A DNA stretch of 64,000 nt, taken from Comamonadaceae bacterium OS-1 (GTDB taxonomy: Bacteria > Pseudomonadota > Gammaproteobacteria > Burkholderiales > Burkholderiaceae_C). The stretch spans positions 3,162,001 to 3,226,000 of the forward strand of contig AP026969.1 in the NCBI GenBank assembly GCA_027923965.1. Direction: 5' to 3'. Below, one piece after another: positions 18,507-26,271 of this stretch (positions are counted from its first letter, which is position 1; each line of letters opens with the position of its first letter). The notes beneath the pieces were generated by a model. It worked only from the letters and a program-made list of their open reading frames with translations. It searched no databases and was not told where the DNA came from. Made by a program: the position numbers and the translations under genes.

Positions 18507-19413
18507 CAACCGGGCCGGTGGAGCAATTGGCCAAATGCTCCACCATGCGCCGCACCGCCGGTTGCAAACCCTCCAAACGCTGAAAGCACACCACAAACTC
18601 GCGTTGTGCCCAGGCGTCGGTCAGCGGAATCACCCGCAGGCCCAGCTGGGTGGCCAACGGGCCGCCCACTTCCACCGGGACCACGCTCACCCCCAGATTG
18701 GCCGCCACGCCCCGAAACGCAGAATCAAAGTTCGACACCATCACCCGGTACGACACCGTGCGGCCCACCCGCGCCGCCGCCCGCTGCAGCATGGTGTGGA
18801 CCGCCGTGGAGGGCGGCAAGCCCACGTGCTCGTAGTCCAGCGTCTGCTCGAAACGCAGTGACTTGCGCTGCGCCAGCGGATGCCCGGGGTGCACCGCCAG
18901 CGCCAACCGGTCATGCCGGTAGGGCCGGTGCTGCAGCCCGTCCAGTTCCACGTTGTCCCAGCACACCCCCACCGAGGCGCTGCCCTCGCGCACCATGCGC
19001 ACCAGGTCGCGCGACAGCCGCTCTTCGATATCCACCTTGATGTTGCGGTTGGCGGGCTCGCGCATAAAGACCGCAATGTCGTCCAGCAAAGACTCGGCAA
19101 TCGCCGAGGCGCTGGCGACCAGACGCACATGGCCCTTGACCCCGCTGCCAAACGCCGCCACGTCGGTGGCGATGCGCTCCATGGTGAACAGCACGTTGCG
19201 GGCGTGTTCCAGCAGCGTCACTCCCGCCGCCGTGGGCTGCACGCCCCGCCGGGCGCGCAGCAGCAAGGGCGTGCCCAAATCTGCCTCCAATTGGCTGATG
19301 CGCTTGCTCACCGCCGACGGTTCGATGTGCGCGTGTTCGGCCGCGCGGGCCATGTTCTGGTGGTCGCACACCGCCACGAACAGGCGCAGGGTTTTCAGGT
19401 CAAGGTCTCGCAT
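18448..19413 (-). CDS. LysR-type regulator
   Basis: A 321-residue LysR-family regulator: helix-turn-helix at about residues 6-63 (LRLFVAVCDHQNMARAAEHA, then SAVSKRISQLE), effector domain from about 90, and an unusual alanine/proline-rich C-terminal tail (SPAPAPAAAPGPAAHR). That tail is what overlaps the panE-like gene. It diverges from the HMG-CoA-lyase-like gene over 122 bases, which suggests it controls the lyase-CoA transferase-Bug set. The effector is unknown. Confidence 0.9.
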   Translation of the reverse strand: MRDLDLKTLRLFVAVCDHQNMARAAEHAHIEPSAVSKRISQLEADLGTPLLLRARRGVQPTAAGVTLLEHARNVLFTMERIATDVAAFGSGVKGHVRLVASASAIAESLLDDIAVFMREPANRNIKVDIEERLSRDLVRMVREGSASVGVCWDNVELDGLQHRPYRHDRLALAVHPGHPLAQRKSLRFEQTLDYEHVGLPPSTAVHTMLQRAAARVGRTVSYRVMVSNFDSAFRGVAANLGVSVVPVEVGGPLATQLGLRVIPLTDAWAQREFVVCFQRLEGLQPAVRRMVEHLANCSTGPVASTSPAPAPAAAPGPAAHR

Positions 19414-19535
19414 GGCTACATCATGGCAGATTCAGACATTCCGATTCTGCAACCCTGGACTTCCAAATTGCCACTGGATAGTTACATGGGCATGTCTAAA
19501 AATACTGCAACCACCGACAAACAGGAGACCCGCCC

Positions 19536-20468
19536 ATGCCCCAGTTCCCCGCCAGCGCCACCGTCCGCGAGGTCGGTCTGCGTGACGGCCTGCAAAGCAT
19601 CCAGACCATCCTGCCCACCGCGCACAAAAAAGAATGGATCCGCCGGGCCCATGCGGCTGGCCAGCGCGAGATCGAGGTGGGCTCCTTTGTACCCGCCCGG
19701 CTGCTGCCACAACTGGCCGATACCGCCGAGCTGCTGGCCTACGCCCAGACCCTGCCGGGCCTGCGCGCCTCGGTGCTGGTGCCGAACCTGCGCGGTGCCG
19801 AAAGCGCCATCGCCCAGGGTGCGCATCTGATGATCGTGCCCTTGTCGGCCAGCCACATGCACAGCCTGGCCAACCTGCGCAAAACCCCCGACGAGGTAGT
19901 GGCCGAGGTGGCCCGCATCCGCGCGGCCCGCGATGCGGCAGGCAGCAAAACCTTGATCGAAGGCGGTGTCGGCACGGCCTTTGGCTGCACCCTGCAAGGC
20001 CGGGTGGAACCCGCGGAAGTGCTGCGCCTGGTGCAGGCCTTGCTGGACGCAGGCGCCGACCGCGTGGGCATCGCCGACACCGTGGGCTATGCCGACCCGC
20101 GCCAGGTCAGCGAGCTGTTCGAAGCCGCCCTGAAGCTCGCCGGAGACCGCTTTAGCTGCGGCCACTTCCACGACACCCGTGGTCTGGCGCTGGCCAATGT
20201 GTGTGCAGCCCTGTCGCTGGGCGTGCAGCGCTTCGATGCCTCGCTGGCCGGTATTGGCGGATGCCCGCACGCGCCGGGTGCCAGCGGTAATGCCGCCACC
20301 GAAGACCTGGTCTACATGCTGGCCAGCATGCGCGTGGACACCGGCATCGACCTGCGGCAACTCTTGCAGCTGCGTGCCCAGGTCAGCGAATGGCTGGTCG
20401 GCGAAACCACCCACGGCACGCTCTGGCGCGCCGGACTCCCCACCACCTTTGCCGAGACCACCGCATGA
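19536..20468 (+). CDS. HMG-CoA lyase-family protein
   Basis: A 310-residue TIM-barrel carbon-carbon lyase of the hydroxymethylglutaryl-CoA lyase family, which splits an acyl-CoA into acetyl-CoA plus an oxo acid or similar. VREVGLRDGLQ holds the substrate arginine and metal aspartate, CGHFHDTRG the metal histidines, and AGIGGCPHAPGASGN the catalytic-cysteine signature. AGGAGA stands before the ATG. It overlaps the CoA transferase start by four bases. That pairing suggests activation of a branched dicarboxylate to its CoA ester, then cleavage. The true substrate cannot be read from sequence. Confidence 0.85.
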   Translation: MPQFPASATVREVGLRDGLQSIQTILPTAHKKEWIRRAHAAGQREIEVGSFVPARLLPQLADTAELLAYAQTLPGLRASVLVPNLRGAESAIAQGAHLMIVPLSASHMHSLANLRKTPDEVVAEVARIRAARDAAGSKTLIEGGVGTAFGCTLQGRVEPAEVLRLVQALLDAGADRVGIADTVGYADPRQVSELFEAALKLAGDRFSCGHFHDTRGLALANVCAALSLGVQRFDASLAGIGGCPHAPGASGNAATEDLVYMLASMRVDTGIDLRQLLQLRAQVSEWLVGETTHGTLWRAGLPTTFAETTA

Positions 20469-21598
20469 ACCCCCTCCCCCTCGCGGGCATCCGCGTCATT
20501 GAATTTACCCACATGGTGATGGGCCCGACCTGCGGCATGATCCTGGCCGACCTGGGTGCCGAGGTGATCAAGATCGAGCCCCCCGGCGGCGACAAAACCC
20601 GCAACCTGCCCGGCCTGGGCATTGGCTTCTTTCGCAGCTTCAACCGCAACAAGAAAAGCGTGGTGCTGGACATCACCACGCCCGAGGGCCAGGCCACCGC
20701 CAAAGAGTTGGCCGCGCAATGCGATGTGGTGCTGGAGAACTTCCGCCCCGGCCTGATGGACACGCTGGGTCTGAACTACGCCAGCCTGTCGGCCCTCAAC
20801 CCCCGGCTGATCTACGCATCGCACAAGGGCTTTCTGCCCGGTCCCTACGAGAACCGGCTGGCGTTGGACGAGGTGGTGCAGATGATGGGCGGCCTGTCGT
20901 ACATGACCGGCCCCGAGGGCCGACCGCTGCGCGCAGGCACTTCGGTCAACGACATCATGGGCGGCATGTTCGGTGCCATCGGCATCCTGGCCGCACTGCG
21001 TGAGCGCGACAGCACCGGCCAGGGCCAGGAGATCCAGAGCGCCTTGTTCGAAAACTGCGTGTTCCTCAGCGCGCAGCACATGCAGCAATTCCTGATGACC
21101 CAGCAACCGCCGCCGCCCATGCCTTCCCGCGTGTCGGCCTGGAGCGTGTACGACGTATTCACCCTGGCCCACGGCGAGCAGCTATTCATCGGTGCCGTGA
21201 GCGAAAAGCAGTGGCTGACGCTGTGCGATGTGCTGCAACGCCCCGACCTGGCCAGTGAGCCCGCCTTTGTGACCAACGCACAGCGCGTCGCGGTGCGCCC
21301 TGCCCTGTTGCAGCGCCTGGGCGAAATACTGCAGCACCACACCGCCGCCGAACTGTCGCCCAAGCTGGAGGCGGCAGGCATTCCCTACGCGCCCATCGTG
21401 CGGCCCGACCAGCTGGTCAACGATCCCCACCTCAAAGCCAGCGGCGGCCTGGTGCCCATGCAGACCGACGACGGCGGCAGCACCGAGGTCGTGCTGTTGC
21501 CCCTGACCCTGGGCGGTCGCCGCCCCGGCGTGCGCATGCCGCTGGCCGCGGTGGGTGAACACACCGAAGAAATCCTGGGCGCACTGGGCCAGCGCTGA
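20465..21598 (+). CDS. Class III (CaiB/BaiF) CoA transferase
   Basis: A 377-residue family III CoA transferase, which moves CoA between acids. It shows the family start GIRVIEFTHMVMGPTCGMIL, the loop EPPGGDKTRN, and ENFRPG before SLSALNPRLIYAS. The catalytic aspartate is expected in the segment around DEVVQMMGG. An ATGA overlap ties it to the lyase gene, so the two proteins probably act in sequence. The Bug receptor follows by 26 bases. The substrate is unknown. Confidence 0.9.
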   Translation: MNPLPLAGIRVIEFTHMVMGPTCGMILADLGAEVIKIEPPGGDKTRNLPGLGIGFFRSFNRNKKSVVLDITTPEGQATAKELAAQCDVVLENFRPGLMDTLGLNYASLSALNPRLIYASHKGFLPGPYENRLALDEVVQMMGGLSYMTGPEGRPLRAGTSVNDIMGGMFGAIGILAALRERDSTGQGQEIQSALFENCVFLSAQHMQQFLMTQQPPPPMPSRVSAWSVYDVFTLAHGEQLFIGAVSEKQWLTLCDVLQRPDLASEPAFVTNAQRVAVRPALLQRLGEILQHHTAAELSPKLEAAGIPYAPIVRPDQLVNDPHLKASGGLVPMQTDDGGSTEVVLLPLTLGGRRPGVRMPLAAVGEHTEEILGALGQR

Positions 21599-21624
21599 AC
21601 ACACACAACAACGGAGACACCCCC

Positions 21625-22602
21625 ATGCACACCCCCATCAGCCGCCGCACCACCCTGGCTTTGCTCGCATCCACCTGCACCGCCACCACCTGGGCGCAAA
21701 GCATGCCCGACAAGCCCTTGCGCGTCATCCTGCCCATCAGTGCGGGCTCCGGTGTCGACACCATCGCCCGCGTGTCGGTCGTGGCCCTCACCAAGGCCTT
21801 GGGCGGCCAGCCCGTCGTGATCGACAACCTGCCGGGCGCAGGCGGCATCACCGGGGCCTCGGCGCTGGCCAAGGCCGCACCCGATGGGCTGACCATTGGC
21901 ATGCTGTCCAACAACCACGTCATCAACCCCAGCGTGTACAAGAAGCTCCCGTTTGACACCATGAACGACTTCACGCCCATCAGCGTGATGGGCTCCACCC
22001 CGTTTGTGTTGGTGGTCAATCCGGCCAAAGTAGCCGCGCGCAATGTCAAGGAACTGGTGGCCCTGCTCAAGGCCAAGCCCGATGGCTACAACTACGCATC
22101 CTCGGGCAACGGCACCGTCATCCACTTGGCCGGTGCCATGTTTGTAGACGAAGCCCAGGTCGACATTCGCCACATCCCCTACAAAGGCACGGGGCCGATG
22201 GTGAACGACCTCATCGGTGGCCAGGTGGAGATGGGGGTGGTGGCCCTGCCTGCGGTGCAAGCCCACCTCAAAAGCGGTGCGCTGCGGGCCATCGGCCTGT
22301 GTGGCAGCGCCCGCACGCCTGCTGCACCGGACATCCCGACCATCGCCGAGCAAGGCTTGTCCCACTACAGCATCGAAGGCTGGTTTGCCGTGGTGGGCCC
22401 GGCCAAGTTGCCCGCCGAGCAGATCAAGCGCATCCATGAAGCCTTCGTGCTCGCCTTTGCCATGCCCGATGTCAGGGAAGCCATGGCCAAGCAAGGCAAC
22501 GACATCCACCCCAGTACGCCCGAGGCCGCAGCCCAATTCATGCGTTCCGAGATGGCCCGCTATGCCGTACTGGCCAAAAAATCGGGCATCAGCCTGGACT
22601 GA
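21625..22602 (+). CDS. Bug-family periplasmic receptor (TctC type)
   Basis: A 325-residue Bug/TctC solute-binding protein, the third in the island. The signal peptide MHTPISRRTTLALLASTCTA ends around TWAQS. Core landmarks are LPISAGSGVDTIAR, NLPGAGGITGASALAKAAPDG and SVMGSTPFVLVVNP. It ends the second operon, which suggests that the compound cleaved by the lyase/CoA transferase pair is a carboxylate bound by this protein. No membrane permease genes accompany it. Confidence 0.9.
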   Translation: MHTPISRRTTLALLASTCTATTWAQSMPDKPLRVILPISAGSGVDTIARVSVVALTKALGGQPVVIDNLPGAGGITGASALAKAAPDGLTIGMLSNNHVINPSVYKKLPFDTMNDFTPISVMGSTPFVLVVNPAKVAARNVKELVALLKAKPDGYNYASSGNGTVIHLAGAMFVDEAQVDIRHIPYKGTGPMVNDLIGGQVEMGVVALPAVQAHLKSGALRAIGLCGSARTPAAPDIPTIAEQGLSHYSIEGWFAVVGPAKLPAEQIKRIHEAFVLAFAMPDVREAMAKQGNDIHPSTPEAAAQFMRSEMARYAVLAKKSGISLD

Positions 22603-22738
22603 GCCTGTGAGTAGAGCAATGGGACTGATTTACGCTGAAAACCTGCGCAAATTCCCACATCCACGCAGCAAGTTGCATTAAAGCTGCGCACGCTTTGCGA
22701 AATGATTGCGCCATTCCTTTTTATAACGAGACAACACC

Positions 22739-23815
22739 ATGGCAGATTTGTTCGACAACCCGATGGGCCTGATGGGCTTTGAATTTGTGGAGTTCGCGTC
22801 GCCCACCCCCGACGTGCTGGAACCCGTGTTCGAGCGCATGGGCTTTACCCTGGTAGCCAAGCACCGCTCCAAAGACGTGGTGCTGTACCGCCAGGGGGGC
22901 ATCAACTTCATCGTCAACCGCGAGCCCAAAAGCGTGGCCGGTTTTTTCGCTGCCGAGCACGGCCCCAGCGCCTGCGGCATGGCGTTTCGGGTGAAAGATT
23001 CGCACCACGCTTACAAACGTGCGCTGGAGCTGGGGGCCCAGCCCATCGAGCTGCACCCCGGCCCCATGGAGCTGAACCTGCCCGCCATCAAGGGCATTGG
23101 CGGCGCGCCGCTGTATCTGATCGACCGGTTTGAGGACGGCAAATCCATCTACGACATCGACTTTGACTTCATCGAAGGCGTAGACCGCCACCCCGTGGGC
23201 CACGGCCTGCAACTGATCGACCACTTGACGCACAACGTTTACCGGGGGCGCATGGCGTTCTGGGCGCATTTTTATGAGCGTATCTTCAACTTCCGCGAGA
23301 TCCGCTTTTTCGACATCCAGGGCGAGTACACCGGCCTGACTTCCAAGGCGCTGACCGCGCCCGACGGCAAAATCCGCATCCCGCTGAACGAAGAAGCCCG
23401 CCAGGGCGGCGGGCAGATCGAAGAATTCCTGATGAAGTTCAGCGGCGAAGGCATACAGCACATCGCGCTGATTTGCGACGACCTGCTGGCCACGGTAGAC
23501 CGCCTGGCCCTGGCCGGCGTGCCGCTGATGACCGCGCCCAGCGACAGCTACTACGAGATGCTCGATGGCCGCCTGCCCGGCCACGGCCAGCCGGTGGGCG
23601 AGCTGCAAACGCGCGGTATTTTGATGGACGGCAGCACAGAAGGCGGCACACCCCGCCTGCTGCTGCAGATCTTCTCGCAAACCCAGCTCGGCCCGGTGTT
23701 CTTCGAGTTCATCCAGCGCAAGGGCGACGAGGGCTTTGGCGAGGGCAATTTCAAGGCGCTGTTTGAATCGCTGGAGCGCGACCAGATCACCCGCGGGGCG
23801 CTGGAGACCGTATGA
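22739..23815 (+). CDS. hppD: 4-hydroxyphenylpyruvate dioxygenase
   Basis: A 358-residue iron enzyme that turns 4-hydroxyphenylpyruvate into homogentisate, the committed step of tyrosine catabolism. It has two VOC-type halves. The iron ligands align with His162 ([10 protein letters not shown]), His241 (GIQHIALI) and Glu323 ([10 protein letters not shown]), close to the numbering in Pseudomonas HPPD. Length and ends are typical. Its stop overlaps the next start (ATGA), so the homogentisate genes are translated together. The 136-base upstream gap is AT-richer and probably holds the promoter. Confidence 0.96.
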   Translation: MADLFDNPMGLMGFEFVEFASPTPDVLEPVFERMGFTLVAKHRSKDVVLYRQGGINFIVNREPKSVAGFFAAEHGPSACGMAFRVKDSHHAYKRALELGAQPIELHPGPMELNLPAIKGIGGAPLYLIDRFEDGKSIYDIDFDFIEGVDRHPVGHGLQLIDHLTHNVYRGRMAFWAHFYERIFNFREIRFFDIQGEYTGLTSKALTAPDGKIRIPLNEEARQGGGQIEEFLMKFSGEGIQHIALICDDLLATVDRLALAGVPLMTAPSDSYYEMLDGRLPGHGQPVGELQTRGILMDGSTEGGTPRLLLQIFSQTQLGPVFFEFIQRKGDEGFGEGNFKALFESLERDQITRGALETV

Positions 23816-24351
23816 AAATCGACCGCATCCACCACGTCGCCTACCGCTGCAAGGACGCCAAAGAAACCGTGCTGTGGTACCAAAAAATGCTGCGCATGGA
23901 CTTTGTGCTGGCGATTGCCGAAGACTTTGTGCCCAGTACCAAAGCCCCCGACCCCTACATGCACGTGTTTCTGGACGCGGGCCAGGGCAATGTGCTGGCA
24001 TTCTTCGAGTTGCCCACCCAGCCCCCCATGGGCCGCGACCCCAACACTCCCGCCTGGGTGCAGCACATCGCCTTCCGCGTCAAAGACCGGGCTGAACTGC
24101 TCGAATTCAAGTCCCACCTGGAGGCCAACGGTGTGGACGTGCTGGGCGTGACCGACCACGGCGCCTTCCACTCCATCTACTTCTTCGACCCCAACGGCCA
24201 CCGGCTGGAACTGGCCTGCCCCGACCCCGAAGAAACCGCCATGATCGCCCGGCTGGATGCCGTGAAGTGGGACATGCTGGAAGAGTGGTCCCAGACCAAA
24301 CGCGCCCCGCGCCACGCCGCGTTTTTGCACCACCGGGAGTCCGCAGCATGA
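23812..24351 (+). CDS. VOC (glyoxalase/extradiol-like) metalloprotein
   Basis: A 179-residue protein with two beta-alpha-beta-beta-beta modules of the vicinal-oxygen-chelate superfamily. Likely metal ligands are His8 (RIHHVAYR), Glu66 (LAFFELP), His85 (VQHIAFRV) and Glu133 ([11 protein letters not shown]). It overlaps hppD upstream and fahA downstream by four bases each, so it occupies the slot where homogentisate 1,2-dioxygenase would be expected. Family members include lyases, isomerases and dioxygenases; which it is cannot be decided from sequence. A role in tyrosine breakdown is strongly implied by coupling. Confidence 0.85.
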   Translation: MKIDRIHHVAYRCKDAKETVLWYQKMLRMDFVLAIAEDFVPSTKAPDPYMHVFLDAGQGNVLAFFELPTQPPMGRDPNTPAWVQHIAFRVKDRAELLEFKSHLEANGVDVLGVTDHGAFHSIYFFDPNGHRLELACPDPEETAMIARLDAVKWDMLEEWSQTKRAPRHAAFLHHRESAA

Positions 24352-25598
24352 TCGCGGCGGATCTGCAAAGCTGGGTCGCCTCGGCCAATGACACGGCCAG
24401 CGACTTCCCCCTGCAAAACCTGCCATTTGGCCGCTTCAAACAGCACGGCGAATGGCGCATTGGCGTGGCCATTGGCGACCAGGTGCTGGACCTGCGCGCC
24501 GCCGGGCTGATTGACCACAGCGACATGCAGCGGCTGATGGCGCAGCCGCCGGATGCCCGCCGCAGCCTGCGCCAGGCCCTGGTGGACGGCCTGACGCTCG
24601 GCAGCCCCCAGCAAGCGCAATTCCAGGCCGCCCTGCACGCCCAGACGGAGGTGGAGCTGGGCCTGCCCTGCGAGATCGGCGACTACACCGACTTCTACAC
24701 CAGCATCCACCACGCCACCACCATCGGCAAACAGTTGCGGCCCGACAACCCGCTGCTGCCCAACTACAAATGGGTGCCCATCGGCTACCATGGCCGCGCC
24801 TCCAGCATCGTGCCCAGCGGCACGGCCTTCCACCGGCCCCACGGCCAGACCAAAGCCCCCGACCAGGCCACGCCCACCCTGGGCCCCAGCCGCAAACTGG
24901 ACTACGAGCTGGAGCTGGGCCTGGTGATGGGCCGCCCCAACCCGCTGGGCCAGCCCATCCGCATGGAGAGCGCCGAGGCGCATGTGTTTGGCGTGGCCCT
25001 GTTCAACGACTGGAGCGCGCGCGACGTGCAGGGCTGGGAATACCAGCCGCTGGGGCCGTTCCTGGCCAAGAACTTCGCCAGCACGCTCTCGCCCTGGGTG
25101 GTGACGCTGGAGGCGCTGGAGCCATTTCGCGAACCACACGTTCGCCCCGAAGGCGATCCTCTACCGTTAAATTACCTTCTCACGCCCGCCAATCAAGCGA
25201 GAGGCGCTATCAATATTGAACTTGAGGTGTGGTTGCAGACAGCGCAGATGCAGGCCGCTGGCCACGCGGGCGACCGCTTATCGCAATCCAACTACCGTGA
25301 CGCGTACTGGACCGTGGCGCAGTTGGTGGCGCACCACACGGTGAACGGCTGCAACCTGCGTGCGGGCGATCTGTTGGGCACCGGCACGCTGTCCGGTCCC
25401 CGGCCCGAGCAGGGCGGCTCGCTGATGGAGTTGAGCGCGGGCGGCAAGCAGCCTATCCGCTTATCGAGCGGCGAAACCCGCAGCTACCTGGAAGACGGCG
25501 ATACGGTGATTCTGCGGGCCTATTGCGAGCGCGCTGGCTATCGGCGCATCGGCTTTGGTGAATGCCGGGGCACGGTGCTGCCTGCGGTAGCGCTGTAG
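24348..25598 (+). CDS. fahA: Fumarylacetoacetase
   Basis: A 416-residue hydrolase that splits fumarylacetoacetate into fumarate and acetoacetate, the last step of the homogentisate route. The catalytic region DFYTSIHHATTIGKQLRPDN, the metal-binding YELELGLVMG, FNDWSARDVQGWEYQPLGPF and the GTLSGP loop are all present. The start at 24348 overlaps the VOC stop (ATGA); a longer frame would run inside that gene. Bases about 25140-25235 use noticeably more A/T-rich codons than the rest, though the protein stays family-like. maiA follows after two bases. Confidence 0.95.
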   Translation: MIAADLQSWVASANDTASDFPLQNLPFGRFKQHGEWRIGVAIGDQVLDLRAAGLIDHSDMQRLMAQPPDARRSLRQALVDGLTLGSPQQAQFQAALHAQTEVELGLPCEIGDYTDFYTSIHHATTIGKQLRPDNPLLPNYKWVPIGYHGRASSIVPSGTAFHRPHGQTKAPDQATPTLGPSRKLDYELELGLVMGRPNPLGQPIRMESAEAHVFGVALFNDWSARDVQGWEYQPLGPFLAKNFASTLSPWVVTLEALEPFREPHVRPEGDPLPLNYLLTPANQARGAINIELEVWLQTAQMQAAGHAGDRLSQSNYRDAYWTVAQLVAHHTVNGCNLRAGDLLGTGTLSGPRPEQGGSLMELSAGGKQPIRLSSGETRSYLEDGDTVILRAYCERAGYRRIGFGECRGTVLPAVAL

Positions 25599-25600
25599 CC

Positions 25601-26245
25601 ATGCTGGTCCTGCACACCTACTTTCGCAGCTCGGCCGCCTACCGGGTGCGCATTGCGCTGGCGCTCAAGGGCTTGGCCTACCAATCGGTGCCGGTGCATT
25701 TGCTGCGCGGTGGTGGCGAGCAGCACGGTGCTGCGTTTGCGGCGCTGAACCCGGCGGAACTGGTGCCGGTGCTGGTGGATGGTGATGTAACGCTGACCCA
25801 GTCGCTGCCCATCATCGAGTACCTGGACGAGCTGCACCCCAGCCCGCCCCTGCTGCCTGGTGCGCCCGCCGACCGGGCCCGGGTACGCGCCCTGGCCCAG
25901 CTCATCGCCTGCGAGATGCACCCGCTGAACAACCTGCGGGTGCTGCAGTACCTGCAAGGCCCGCTGGGGCTGGATGCGGCAGGCAAATCCGCCTGGTACG
26001 CCCACTGGTTGGGGCTGGGTTTCAAAGCCTTGGAGGCGATGCTGCAAGACCCGCGCACCGGCAGCTTCTGCCACGGTGAAACCCCTACGCTGGCCGACTG
26101 CTGCCTGGTGCCGCAGATCTACAACGCCGAACGTTTCCAGGTGGCTATGCACGACTACCCCCAGTTGCGGCGTATCGCCGAAGCCTGCCGGTCACTGCCT
26201 GCGTTTGTGCAAGCCGCCCCGGAGGCGCAGGCCGACGCTATCTGA
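25601..26245 (+). CDS. maiA: Maleylacetoacetate isomerase
   Basis: A 214-residue zeta-class glutathione S-transferase that isomerises maleylacetoacetate to fumarylacetoacetate using glutathione. The N-terminal YFRSSAAYRVRIAL contains the active-site serines, AALNPAELVPVL carries the cis-proline of the thioredoxin fold, and ETPTLADCCLVPQIYNAERF is typical of the helical domain. It follows fahA by two bases and ends the tyrosine operon, converging on the histidine kinase gene 18 bases later. Confidence 0.95.
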   Translation: MLVLHTYFRSSAAYRVRIALALKGLAYQSVPVHLLRGGGEQHGAAFAALNPAELVPVLVDGDVTLTQSLPIIEYLDELHPSPPLLPGAPADRARVRALAQLIACEMHPLNNLRVLQYLQGPLGLDAAGKSAWYAHWLGLGFKALEAMLQDPRTGSFCHGETPTLADCCLVPQIYNAERFQVAMHDYPQLRRIAEACRSLPAFVQAAPEAQADAI

Positions 26246-26271
26246 GCTCTGCGCAGGCTGACGCTACCTGA
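26225..26271. repeat. 26-bp tandem duplication at a convergent gene end
   Basis: GCGCAGGCCGACGCTATCTGA (first 20 bases at 26225-26244, ending at the maiA stop) is repeated with two changes at 26251-26271. The second copy contains the last codons and stop of the histidine kinase on the other strand. Confidence 0.6.
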
